From positions 136,070,960 through 136,134,959 of the forward strand of contig CP136062.1 of NCBI GenBank assembly GCA_032622095.1: 64,000 bases of DNA. Reading direction: 5' to 3'. Under the pieces are notes generated by a model. It was given only the letters and a program-made list of their open reading frames with translations, did not search any database and was not told where the DNA came from. Origin of the DNA: Siphonodentalium dalli (taxonomy: Eukaryota; Mollusca; Scaphopoda; Gadilida; Siphonodentaliidae). Both the position numbers and the translations under genes were made by a program. This document shows, one piece after another, positions 11,500 to 21,599 of this stretch (within the stretch, counting starts at the first letter, position 1; each line of letters begins with the position of its first letter).

Positions 11500-11619
11500 G
11501 CATCATACACATCGACCAATCCGCACGCGTAGCTGGCACATCCGGGTGGAATATGTCCACCGAGAGCGATATAAACTAAATATTCAGCGGCTCGCGAATC
11601 GCCCATTTGTCTTTTTTCT
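11500..11619 (-). CDS. Candidate peptide precursor, exon 2
   Basis: A 120 nt minus-strand exon between a strong acceptor (long T tract then CAG at 11620-11622) and a consensus donor (GTAAGTAC, 11492-11499). It begins with one base and ends with two bases of split codons. The first matches exon 1 exactly (AG + A = Arg), giving REKR, a furin-type site, then QMGDSRAAEYLVYIALGGHI and PPGC, SYACG, LVDVYD. There are two cysteines five residues apart. The mature peptide would begin with Gln after REKR. The family is not recognised; it superficially recalls antimicrobial or hormone precursors. Confidence 0.55.
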
Positions 11620-11759
11620 CTGAAAAAAAAATGGGAATGGGAAATTGACGATACAATTAAGACTGCACAATTATTGAGTGGAGTCACATACAATTGATTA
11701 CAGATATCTTGAGCATGCACATTATTATTCAACATACAACTATATTGCTGTAAGTGTAT

Positions 11760-12060
11760 AACATGTATGCGTGTATATATATACGCATTTAAAAAAAATT
11801 AATATATACCAGATGATGACAAAAGAGGTCCCGCTTTGAAGAAGGTTTATATTTATTATCATATTTGCAAGATCATGATATATATTTTCAAATTTAATAC
11901 GAACAAATGGTGCGAAATAAAGTGGCTGTTTGTACGAAAATGGTATGATCAGTTCATATTATTAACTTTCTACAAAAAGAACATTTAAAAAAGAACTTTC
12001 CGTGAAATGTTAGCACAATTCAAAACAATTGCCATCATTATCTAATCCGGCTTAATGTAT
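11760..12060. other. Intron sequence, nothing recognised
   Basis: AT-rich sequence inside the proposed first intron of the precursor gene. No repeat copy or frame is supported. Confidence 0.35.
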
Positions 12061-12065
12061 CTTAC

Positions 12066-12503
12066 TTAAAGGCCCACTTAATTTTCGAATCACCAGATCA
12101 CATTATATACAACATATTCCATATTGTATACCATTTGAAAGAGGAAGCTCCAAAAGATTGTATTATCAACTGATCCGGTCGAATAATCTGGGAACATTGT
12201 TTTTGTCGAGGTACTGAGGTGTGTTCTGTTATTAATTTTGATCCAGACTGTACTATAAAGTCTATTACTCTCAATGGAAGGGAAATAACTCTATCTCTTA
12301 GTTTGAATTCTGCGTTGACAAGGGGGTGGGAGTCTTGGAATTAATCTGAGAATCTCTATTGCTTGGTGGACACTCCAAGGCCACAGCTGTTCCGTATTCT
12401 GGTGGAATATATGTATTATTGGTTCCTCTTCCAAATGGTATATAATATGGGATATGTTGTGTATAATGTTATCTGGGCGTTCAATAATTAAGTGGGCCTT
12501 TAA
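12066..12503. mobile_element. TTAA-bounded MITE with ~85 bp inverted repeats
   Basis: Both ends read TTAAAGGCCCACTTAATT in inverted orientation, and the inverted similarity continues for about 85 bp (for example 'atacaacatattccatattgtatacc' on the left against its complement on the right). Total 438 bp, no transposase. It lies within intron 1 of the candidate precursor gene, and its right end is only three bases from the GTAAGA splice donor. Confidence 0.8.
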
Positions 12504-12512
12504 GATTCTTAC

Positions 12513-12612
12513 CTGTACGCTGATGGTATTGTGTGTGATACGCAGACACCAAGCGCCACGATCATGAGAGCTAGCAGTAAATTTTGTCCTTGCATATTCT
12601 TTGTATAGAGCT
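12513..12612 (-). CDS. Candidate peptide precursor, exon 1 (start and signal peptide)
   Basis: On the minus strand an acceptor (AACAATTTCAG, 12613 upward) precedes a short untranslated stretch and an ATG at 12593-12595. The frame opens MQGQNLLLALMIVALGVCVS, a classic signal peptide: short n-region, Leu/Val/Ala core, small residues before the likely cleavage. It continues HTIPSAY and ends at a consensus donor CAG/GTAAGA (12513). The last two bases AG join the first base of exon 2 to give Arg and complete the REKR site. The acceptor upstream implies a further 5' untranslated exon. Together the three exons encode about 109 residues. Confidence 0.6.
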
Positions 12613-12923
12613 CTGAAATTGTTAAAGATTCGGATATTAAATTGAACAGGCTATATAACTTATCCAAATATAATAAGAAAATATGGCATGCAAGGCAAAC
12701 TTGAATATACTATCTATTTCCACACCCTTTCACACACATGTTGTCTTCAGACGTTATCAATACCGTGTATGGATAAATATTGACTATATTCATTCAGGCC
12801 GTATACTAAAAGGGTAGTTCTGTCTTAATCGCTTATATTATAACAGTTCAGGCTTTACTGTCCCGTTGGTTGACATTGTCCCATAAAAAGCCCCTTCTCT
12901 GGTACAGTATTGTTTTGTATTGT

Positions 12924-12926
<3 letters not shown>

Positions 12927-12950
<24 letters not shown>
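12927..12950. repeat. (TTG)n microsatellite
   Basis: About eight TTG units, with a degenerate extension on both sides. Confidence 0.9.
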
Positions 12951-12954
<4 letters not shown>

Positions 12955-13429
12955 GTTGTTGGAAATGTTCTCGTGAAGAGCTACAGCATCTTTAAAATGT
13001 TGAGACCATGCATGTTTATGCTTATGGCTTTATGCAAAGAAATATATAGTAGTTTCTTATTTTAAGTTTCAATCTCTGTATGTTGTATAAATGTATTTAT
13101 TATAAACATTGAGTTCACACACTGTGTAGGAACTGTTACACCGAAAGTCATTATATTGCCGCTTTATTCCGGTTCTATAAGGGAAGTAATATGACTAATA
13201 TTTGGAAGGATACTTGTTTCAAACTGACCATGACGTGAAAATAACCATGCATTAAGTTGATATTTTCACCACTTTTCATCAATTTCCGTGAGTTACACTG
13301 CCTTCCTATGTGTATATATGCATTATATTAGGGCGGCAAATTGTCAAATAGTAACAGAATCGTGAAAATGTGATACAGACATGTCATTTGGCATGAATGT
13401 TCATGGTAAAAGACTGTTTTTCCGACAAA

Positions 13430-13920
13430 TGAATCAATGGTCGACATATTCAAAATGGCCGCAATAGTTTTTGTCCAAATGGCCGCCGTTTTCGCTTGTA
13501 CTCAACGTATGGGAAAAGGTGACTTCCATGCATATCCTTATATAAATGTTGTTGTGTGGTCGTCCCAATACACTCTGTTCACATGCACAAAGAGTGTTGT
13601 ATGGTGGCCCACAAGACACCCTAAATATTCACCGCACACCCCCACCACGATGTAAAATGGCCGCCACTCATAGGGGTCCAAATAGTGGACCCATGCCATT
13701 TCTCGGTCCCTCGGCCGAGTTACGCCCCCCAATACACCCTAAACATATATATTCCACACATCCACCCATATCTAAAATGGCCAACCTCAAGAGGGGTTCA
13801 AATAAAGAGTCATGCATTTATCGGACGACATTTCCCGGACGGAGGCCATTTTGCATCATGGTGGGATGTATATATATATGGGGTGTATGTTTATGTGTGT
13901 TGATGGGGGGGGGGGCGCAC
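13430..13920 (+). repeat. Imperfect ~115-125 bp tandem repeats with AAAATGGCC
   Basis: Blocks near 13600-13700 and 13722-13820 share 'caatacaccctaaa...cca.ac...taaaatggcc...c..aggggtccaaata'. An earlier block around 13450-13580 is more diverged. Several overlapping open frames cover it; I treat them as by-products. It ends in a G run at 13903-13914. Confidence 0.55.
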
Positions 13921-13996
13921 CATACAACAGCCTTTTTTTGCCTAACCCTTGTCCGATTCACTAAGTATACTATGTCATTTAACCTCCTGTTAAAAG

Positions 13997-13999
<3 letters not shown>

Positions 14000-14030
<31 letters not shown>
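14000..14030. repeat. (TA)n microsatellite
   Basis: About 15 TA units directly beside the exon-like segment at 14061-14219. Confidence 0.9.
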
Positions 14031-14036
<6 letters not shown>

Positions 14037-14060
14037 ATACTATTATTTTTTAATATATAC

Positions 14061-14219
14061 CTGTTGGATTTTGTAAATGACATATATACACTACAGTCAA
14101 TTGGCGCGGACACACGTACCACGGTAGCGATGGCATAATAGGTGTGACAATTTATAATGGTGGAGTTCGGTGACAATTGGTCGTCATAATTAATATGCCA
14201 TAGCAAGCCATGTTGCCCT
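14061..14219 (-). CDS. Candidate exon (53-codon cassette), secreted-type sequence
   Basis: A 159 nt minus-strand frame between CGAATTTGCAG (acceptor) and AACAG/GTATAT (donor). It starts with one base and ends with two bases of split codons, the same symmetric phase as exon 2 at 11500-11619. It reads GQHGLLWHINYDDQLSPNST, then IINCHTYYAIATVVRVSAP and IDCS. A damaged copy with the same acceptor lies at 18350-18478 on the other strand, with mostly conservative changes. A more distant protein-level relative is at 21406-21513. No known domain is recognised. Confidence 0.4.
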
Positions 14220-14889
14220 CTGCAAATTCGCACAATGAGTCTACCAAGCTCTACCAGCGACGGTCGATCTCTCAAGGATGTATCTACCTGAATGTCTTGT
14301 CGCCGTTGATCTTTACTCAACACGCAGTGTTATATTTTGCCTTGCTAACACACAAGTCCACTTGATAACTTAACGAATAACCAATTTCTTTCAACAGCCG
14401 CGATTGTTATTACTAAGAACAAATCGCCCGTGTAATTTATAAGCAAATGTAAGTGCATCAAACCTTATGCGTAGAACTAAACGTCGCAAAATAAAAAAAC
14501 GCAATTGGGGAACTGCCTTAATACGCAATTGGGGAACTGTCTTAATACGCAATTGTGGAACTATCTTAATACTCATGAAATTAATATAAGTAGATAAACA
14601 TGCATGTATTGAGATCATATACAAAACTCACTACATGCATGATATGTGAGTCAATGAGGAATTGCCACCAGGCCACGGTCAAACACAACTCTGGACGATC
14701 GATCGTGCAATTATATATATCGAAGCGAATACATTTATAACAAGACAGTCAATGACTGTGGGGTCGCTCACCAGACTGCAAAGACTGATAAGACTGGGAC
14801 TCTGGAGACCACAACAGTCAGAACTTTTCATAATCACTTTAAAAGAAGTAGGTCTAAACAGAATATGTGGCTAGAGAGATTTCACGTAT

Positions 14890-15065
14890 GTAGATTGGTG
14901 AAAATCCACCTTGAAATTACCAACTGTAAACTACTGATCACCCCCCTCCTCCAGCTCAACAAGTCCCCTCCCGACCGGGCTCCAGACTCCCAAGTCTTAG
15001 GTTGGAATTTCACAACCGACACCTCAAACTTTCTCAATTGTTGGAAATTTCAATCTCACAAGCGC
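14890..15065 (+). repeat. GGAAATTTCC-type dispersed repeat, short copy
   Basis: Contains 'gaaattaccaactg', 'ggaatttcacaacc' and 'ttggaaatttcaa', in the manner of the 30 kb block, with decayed intervening sequence. Confidence 0.4.
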
Positions 15066-15109
15066 CTTTTCATAAAACCATTTAGACATGTTTGAAGCCC
15101 AATTATCCA

Positions 15110-15990
15110 TGGACCCAAAAACCATACATGTATGTCAGATTAATCAGTCAGGTGGTTCCAAGGTAGATGTTTTAATGAATTTGGTATCTCAATGATTTTA
15201 TTAGACACAAAAGTGTTAACTCCCCACAGCCCCGCCATTTATTGACAGGTTGACCTCATTTTAACAAATTCTGAATCTCAATCACTAAAGGATCCTCCAC
15301 ACTATATGTAAGTTAAATAGTCCAACCTCTCTTGAGAAGACATTTTAAGAATTACTATAGAGACATTATAGTTATGTCCCTGGTCCCACCCTATTTAACC
15401 TGGTGACCCCATCTGAATAAATTTGAATCCCAGACACCAAAGAACCCTTCATACTAAATATCAGTAAAATAGACCTGATGGTCCTTGTGGAGGAAGCATA
15501 TTAAGAGGGAAACTGTCCTTCACTTGGCCCCTATTTGACCAGGTGACCCCATTACAAAAAATCTGAATTGCAGTCAAACAAGAACATTCCATACTAAATA
15601 AGCCAACTAATTCTTGCAAACATATTTTAAGAATTACTATGGAGTGTAATAGTTATGTCTCTGGCTCTGCCCTTATTTGACTTTGTGATCCCATTTCACA
15701 AATCTGTCACCCAAGGTAATTTCATACCAAATATAAGCAAAATAGGCCATTTGGTTCTTGCATAGAAGACATATCATGAATTTCTATGGAGAGAAAGAGT
15801 AATGTAGCTGGCCTCGCACCTACTTGACCTGGTGACCCTGATTGAACAAATCTGAATCTCAATCACCAAAGGAGCCTCAATATTAAATATGAGCTAAATA
15901 GAGCTGGTGGTTCTTTCAAAGGACACTTTTCAAGTTTGCCAAATATGTTCTAGTGAGGTGGTGGATGTGGGAGTGTTAAATGTCATGTTG
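15110..15990 (+). repeat. Old copy of a tandem-core repeat (relative of 17.7-18.3 kb)
   Basis: About five imperfect units of 140-170 bp, each with 'tttgac.tggtgacc.cat', 'aaatctgaatc.cagtca', 'ccataccaaatat' and 'ttaagaattactatggag'. The units match those at 17740-18170. Non-coding. The strongest similarity is to bivalve repeat families with a short tandem core. Confidence 0.7.
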
Positions 15991-16009
15991 AATGATTTGA
16001 ATAATACAT

Positions 16010-16070
16010 AAGATAAGATAAGTTTATTGACAATTACAACCACACGGGGCCGATGTCACAACATAAATAA
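16010..16070 (-). mobile_element. 3' end of a non-LTR retrotransposon
   Basis: Read on the minus strand, a short 3' UTR-like sequence (GGCCCCGTGTGGTTGTAATT, then AATAAACTT) runs into a short (ATCTT)n tail. Such pentamer tails mark CR1/L2-type LINE 3' ends. No coding part is attached. Confidence 0.5.
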
Positions 16071-16582
16071 CAATATATATATATATGATACAATAAGTAT
16101 ACACAATTGTAATCAGAATTAAAATGGAAAAAAAAATTCATGTTTGTTGTTAAAAATCTGGTGTTTCAGACCTTTTGTGGAAAAAGAGACGGACCATGTT
16201 ACAGATGATATTGCACGTTTCTGTTTTGTCATTTCGCAGTATGAAAATGAATTTTTGGGCATCAGTCATATTAATAAACTTGTGATTTACTTTATTTATA
16301 TGATAGATTGTTGTTGTAATTGGGAATTAATTACCTCTAGCAGATCTCCATGGAATGTTTATAAAAATGTCAGATTTCACTTGACATGTGTAGGCATACC
16401 CCGCATACAGTTAGAGCCAAAGTAAATGCTTCTTATTAATGATTCTCTGTCAAGAATTTGAGTAAATATTATTTTTGGGACCAGGGAGGCAGAAGCAGTG
16501 AACTTGAGTGAAGGGCCATTACATTCAGAAATGTAATGGCATTAGTTTTTCAATTTTCAAAAAATGTTTGCATACTACATGT

Positions 16583-17033
16583 AGCTAGTGGGCCCGACTT
16601 CGTCCGGGCTGTTTGCCCTCCGCTTTCATCCGTCGAAGGCGCGATTTGACCTTGAATGAACAATTTTGAAGGTCAAGGTCAGATCGGGGTCACGATTCGA
16701 CCCGTCGAACACACTCCCCGGACAAAAGTAACCCTAGGTATCAAATTTCGTCGAAATCCGTCCGTTTTACCAGATTTGACCATTTTGAAGGTCAATGTCA
16801 GTCGGGGTCACGATTTGACACGTCGAAAACACTCCCCGGACAAACGTAACCTAGGTATCAAATTTCGTCGATATCCGTCCGTTTTACCCGATTTGACCTT
16901 GAATTGACCATTTTGAAGGTCAAGATCAGGTCTGGATCACGATTTGGCCCGCCCAAAACACTCCTCGGACAAAATTAACCCAAGGTATAAAATTTCGTCG
17001 AAATCCGTCCGGCAGTTTTCCCGGCCATTGCTA

Positions 17034-17066
<33 letters not shown>

Positions 17067-17087
17067 AGTCCCAAAATATATATTAGA
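16583..17087 (+). mobile_element. Pearl/HINE-like element P1
   Basis: Starts with CTAGTGGGCCCGACTTCGTC and the rest of a small CCCGAC...GTCCGGG hairpin. It then has about three units of ~120 bp ('tttgaccttgaat', 'ttttgaaggtcaaggtcag', 'cggggtcacgatttgacc', 'aaatttcgtcgaaatccgtcc'), then an ACAG microsatellite, and ends AAAATATATATTAGA. A tandem core plus ACAG tract is the layout described for bivalve pearl elements, which are considered Helentron-associated. No protein is encoded. Confidence 0.75.
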
Positions 17088-17586
17088 CTAGCCGATGAGC
17101 CCGACGTTGTCCGGGCTATTCAAAAACCAAATTTCAAGTCGATAGCTCTACCCGTTTCCGAGATCTGGTCTGCGCATGCGCGAAGATGGCGTCGCACGGG
17201 CTCGGCGACCCGATAAAATTCGTATCCGGGGCAAGATACATTCACATAGCAAATTTCAAGTCGATAGCTCCACCCGTTTCCGAGATCTCGTCTGCGCATG
17301 CGCGAAGCTGGCGTCGCATGGGCTCGGCGACCCGATAGAATTCGTATCCGGGGCAAGATACATTCACATAGCAAATTTCAAGTCGATAGCTCCACCCGTT
17401 TCCGAGATCTCGTCTGCGCATGCGCGAAGCGGGCGCCGCACGGGCGTCACGACGACCGCCTGGTCAAACTACACACACGTACCAAGTTTCGTCCCGATCG
17501 GTCGAGAATCGTAGATTTGTATAAATGACATACAGACAGACAGACAAACAGACATACAGACAGAGGTCTTCAAAATATATATGAGA
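17088..17586 (+). mobile_element. Pearl/HINE-like element P2, abutting P1
   Basis: It has the same start (CTAGCCGATGAGCCCGACGT and hairpin) and end (ACAG tract, then CAAAATATATATGAGA) as P1. Its core is different: about three 122 bp units with 'aaatttcaagtcgatagctc', 'cacccgtttccgagatc' and 'tgcgcatgcgcgaag'. The high GC core stands out from the surroundings. P1 and P2 share ends but not cores, and they touch without a visible spacer. Confidence 0.75.
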
Positions 17587-17639
17587 TAATTGATCATGGA
17601 GTTAAATACATATTTTGTTTTTTTTTAATAAAAGCACAA

Positions 17640-18275
17640 TTTCACATTTTTTTTAAATATTCTTTTATTTTTCAATATATAATTTTTTTGGTTAAAGAGT
17701 TAAATCTAAAAATAAAAAATTGGAGTTAACTCCCTGGCCCGGCCCACATTTGACCCAGTGACCTGATTTGAACAAATCTGAACCCCAGTCATCCAAGGAT
17801 CCTTCATACCAAATATGAACCCATATGGCCTGATTGTATTTGAGAAGAAGTCATTTTAAGAACTACTATGGAGGGAAAGAGTTATTGCCCTGGCTTCGCA
17901 ACTATTTCACCAAGTGAACTCATTTGAACAAATCTGAATGTGAGTCACCTAGGAAACATCCACACCAAATTTGTAACCATTCGGTCTTATCGTTCTGAAG
18001 AAGATGTTTAAAAAAATTACTATGGTTAGAAAGAGTTATGGCCCTGGCTTCGCAACTATTTGACCCAGTGATCTCATTTGAACAAATCTGAATGAGAGTC
18101 ACCTAAGGAACATCCACACCAAATATGAACCAATTCGGTCTTATGGTTCAAGAGGAGATGTTCAAAGAATTGTTGACGGATGGACGGACGTCAAGACGAT
18201 GGACGGATGGACGGACGACGGACGAGGAGTGATGACTGTAGCTCCACGGAGACTTCGTCTCAGGTGAGCTAAAAA
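17640..18275 (+). mobile_element. Tandem-core element ending in GGAC microsatellite and hairpin
   Basis: About three ~155 bp core units (around 17740-18170) are followed by (GGAC)n at 18178-18225 and a terminal near-palindrome, TAGCTCCACGGAG...TCAGGTGAGCTA, then AAAAAC. This ordered structure (core, tetranucleotide tract, 3' hairpin) is like P1-P3 but with different sequence, so it is another non-autonomous Helitron/Helentron-type candidate. Confidence 0.7.
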
Positions 18276-18349
18276 CGCAATGAGTAGATATTAACCTTGG
18301 TGAAACGCAATGGGTTAATTGGTCCAGTCGACTCATTGTGTGGAAACTC

Positions 18350-18478
18350 AGCGGATAACATGGCTGGCTATGGCATGTTAATTATGACGACCAATAATTG
18401 TCACCAAACTCCACCATAATAAATTGTCACACCTACTATGCCATCGCTACTGTGATACGTGTGTCCGCAGCCATTGTC
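18350..18478 (+). pseudogene. Damaged copy of the 14.1 kb exon cassette
   Basis: Plus-strand sequence matches the minus-strand exon at 14061-14219, including GACTCATTGTG upstream and an acceptor-like CTCAG. It has a TAA inside the frame where a three-base insertion occurs after GACGACCAA, and another stop near the start. The remaining codons are conserved (NYDDQ, LSPNSTIINCHTYYAIATV). The matching ends before the donor. Confidence 0.6.
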
Positions 18479-18479
18479 G

Positions 18480-19165
18480 GATTTTAAACGTTTGACACAC
18501 AAAACTATATTCGGGCCAAAGTGCAGATATCGTTTGAATAACAGTCGTGATTGATCTGAAATAGAACCGTAACACACACACGGCCTTTTATTGGATTCGT
18601 TAATATGAAATGATAATAGCCCTTCAATGTCCTTACATACAACTGGGAGTCACCATATTATACTCATACATGCTCGTTTTCTCTGAAGAGCCGATTTCCA
18701 TTTTCTGAGCTAATCATTACGATCCGTTATCATGATTATTTGTCGGCTAATTTATTTTATATATGGTCCCTCTAAATCGCACAGCTCATGAATAAATTGT
18801 ATAAATATTGACATATAGCATTAGTTTATGCTTTTTGCATGGGTCCTGGCAGATTAGCTCCATACAGATGTATGATAGTTTTAAACTCGGGAAAGAAAAC
18901 AATATAAACAGTTTCGGCTTCCGGAACCCTGAATCTATAAATGTACGAACCGGGTTCCAAATTTCCGACCAATTTTCACGGAAACTACTTTGTCAGGTTC
19001 GAATTCGCGCCAAACTATATGATGTACGAACATATGATTCAAGAAATTAAACGACGGGAAAATTTTGCGCGCAATTATGTTTTGAGTATTTTACATATCT
19101 TCATCAATGGAAATAGAATCCAAAGTCGTTCAAAGTTGTGCAGAATAAAAAAGAAAGAACTTGAT
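18480..19165. other. No gene recognised
   Basis: Short frames only; no repeat relation or splice pattern that I can support. Confidence 0.35.
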
Positions 19166-19168
19166 AAA

Positions 19169-19440
19169 TTAACCTTCCATGTATGACTGGAGCTTTCTGA
19201 AATTTTCTGAGACCCCTGTGCCAATGCAATCTCTTATATATGCGAGTCACCCATAGGGTGCCTCGCATATATAAGAGGATACATTGGCCTAACAATATTT
19301 ACCTTGACATTGTCAGTCAGTGCAGTCTCTTATGTATGCAAGGCTCCCTATGAGAGATTCGCATATGCATAAGACAATTTATGCACTGGCACAGGGTCTT
19401 TAATGCTGCACCAGCGCAGCTCCCACCATGGCAGGGTTAA
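19169..19440 (+). mobile_element. TTAA MITE with two internal hairpins, copy 1
   Basis: Starts TTAACCTTCCATGTATGACT and ends ...CCATGGCAGGGTTAA. The termini are inverted repeats (TTAACCCTnCnTGACnGGAGCT consensus). Inside are two hairpins built on CCAATGCA...CTCTTATATATGCGAG and complement. 272 bp, no coding. The TTAA borders and CCCTT termini fit a piggyBac-like MITE. Confidence 0.8.
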
Positions 19441-19537
19441 CGATAAACCGTCCGATTTGACAACATGCGTGAAACTGCTATTTATACATTTTCAAAACCA
19501 GAACATAATTAGATCGTACCAATGAGCACATTAACGG

Positions 19538-19805
19538 TTAACCCTTCCGTGACTGGAGCTTACTGCATTTCTGCGAAAACCATGTGCCAATGCATTCTCT
19601 TATCTATGGAGTGTTCCACAGGGAGCCTCGCATATATAAGAGGATACATTGGCCTAACAATATTTGCCTTGGCCTTGTAAGCCATTGCATTCTCTTACAT
19701 ATCCGAGGCTCCATATGGGAGACTCGTATATATATATATAAGGGCATGCACTGGCACATGATCTTTAATGCTGCGCCAGTGCAGCTCCCGTCATGAAAGG
19801 GTTAA
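19538..19805 (+). mobile_element. TTAA MITE with two internal hairpins, copy 2
   Basis: 268 bp, the same orientation as copy 1 and 97 bp away. It starts TTAACCCTTCCGTGACTGGA and ends CGTCATGAAAGGGTTAA. The two hairpins are retained, though the second has an extended TA tract. Confidence 0.85.
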
Positions 19806-20230
19806 TAGAAAATTCTGATGGTCAGATATCGATTTTCAAAGGGAAAGTTCCAATGATTCCAACGCAAAAATTCCAATGAACGTCTTCCATAAAGAGTGAC
19901 CATGCTTTCGTCCCCCCCCCCCCAAAAGTAGTAGATAATAAAGAGCGCTATCAATTATAAATAATTACAAATAAAAAGTATGCGATTAAATGTCAATATA
20001 TTAGGCAGGTTCGGCCACACGTACCTGCAACTTGTAACGTGTGTTACCATTGCCAACAAAGTCACCTGACCCACGTGACCATTCCGCCTACACGTACACG
20101 GTCGAACCGTATAGAAGTTTTGTGTCAAACGTATAGCACTACGAAATGTATGACACAAAGGAATAATCTAATATTCCGAAAAGATCTCCGCGCGTAAAGA
20201 TCGTGTTTTGATTGAAGACCATTAAATAGA

Positions 20231-20383
20231 GAGTAATCAATTGGTTCCCAGAATTACGTTAAATAATTCACGAGAGACGTCGGTAAGAAACGCGGGTGCG
20301 CATTAGCGCACGAGTTTCTTACCAAAACGTCTCTCACCTCGAGTGAATTATTTTACGTAATTCTCGGAACTAATTGATTACTC
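20231..20383. repeat. Long hairpin
   Basis: Arms of about 70 bp (GAGTAATCAATTGGTTCC and onward, matched by GGAACTAATTGATTACTC) are nearly perfect reverse complements. The apex is GTGCGCATTAGCGCAC. Non-coding. Confidence 0.85.
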
Positions 20384-20619
20384 AATTTATTACACTTCTG
20401 CGTCAATTTGGTTCGCCAAATATGATTAAAACACACATAGTTAATGCATGAAAGTCGCGATGTGGTGACAGATTAACCACAGAAATTTCAGTCAAGATCA
20501 GTAAGCGAGGTAACGTCAATCACGTAACGAGAAATAATTCACTAGTGAAATTACCATTTTATTGAACGGCGTTTTCAATGTAAATCGCGCATATGAGTGT
20601 AATAAAGATATATAATCCG

Positions 20620-20970
20620 ATTTAACATCCCTTAATTACTATTTATTCTGCCTCGGGGTACAAACTATTTGATTTGAGTCGAGGAACCCAAAAAGCTCAG
20701 AGTTATCATATTTAGATTTTTGAAATTTGTTAATTTTATCCACCTTGAATTTTGGTCAGCATATATTTTACTGACATCTTCTGGAAATATACGTACATGC
20801 GCTGACCGTCATGCATGCACGGGGGGTCGCGGGCTCACGCAACGCCGCGGTTCGCAGTGGCTTTGCGTGGAGATTTTAAAGTGATGTGAAACACTCCGAT
20901 AGGGTGATCAAATAGAAATAGAGAATAATCTTGCTCACAGTTGTTATTTTAACTAATATTAATCCAAATT
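20620..20970. repeat. Fragments of two TIR-element families
   Basis: The stretch 20620-20735 resembles one arm of the 4301-4788 MITE (TTGATTTGAGTCGAGGAACC, then AAAGCTCAGAGT). The stretch from 20875 ('ttaaagtgatgtgaaacactc') resembles sequence beginning at 54907. Confidence 0.5.
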
Positions 20971-21405
20971 GACAAAACACGTCGTCATTCATATAGATTA
21001 ATGCAATGCAATGACTCTCGATGGCGAAATCATTTGCGTTAGTTTATCGCCAATAGTTGCGTCCCGAATCTGATGTAAATATTTACAATTGAGCGTAGTT
21101 CAGACGACGTTTTCCATGGAGTCGTATGGTCGATTTCTTTTAATTTTCGGCGATGTTAGTAGAATGCAACATTCCCCAGGTTGGCATAGCGCCATGCGTA
21201 CTAACTTATAAGTTTCACGCACCCGAACAAGTCCGTAATATGTCTTTAATTATTATCGGAATATAAGACGATGAAACGTATCGTCAGCAACAACAGAATA
21301 GTTATCTTGTGATGGTTGGCATGCGGATACATATACGTATTTGCTAATCAGTCAGCATGTTTTATTCCTGCAAATATACATGTTATATAACACCCTGCTG
21401 ATTAC

Positions 21406-21513
21406 ACATGGAAATATATGTGTGTGTAAATTTGTGATGGCACGTGTTGAGGAATTAAGTTTGAACTGGGCATCACCATACACATGGATGTTGTAAACTA
21501 TACACTCTTCTAA
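21406..21513 (-). CDS. Candidate exon (36 codons), secreted-type sequence
   Basis: A minus-strand open segment between a very good acceptor (TTTTTTCTTGGCAG) and a plausible donor (GTAATC). It is in phase 0 at both ends. It reads LEECIVYNIHVYGDAQFKLN, then SSTRAITNLHTHIFPC. The pattern (Y/W)-x-I-...-Y-x-D-x-Q-x-x-x-N-S-x-T ... I-x-N-x-H-T aligns with the 14.1 kb cassette, suggesting distant relation. No known domain. Confidence 0.3.
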
Positions 21514-21599
21514 CTGCCAAGAAAAAACGCTATTATATGACTTCTTCGGCAAACATGATACCGTGCTTGGTATTGTTGTGAGTATAGTTATCAATTGGT

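Noticed and set aside
11500-12612. Assignment of the precursor gene to big defensins
   Set aside because: Signal, propeptide and hydrophobic segment are loosely similar, but the six-cysteine C-terminal domain is missing from the proposed last exon.
16656-17528. Open frames over the pearl-like elements
   Set aside because: They follow the ~120 bp core repeats and overlap in several phases.
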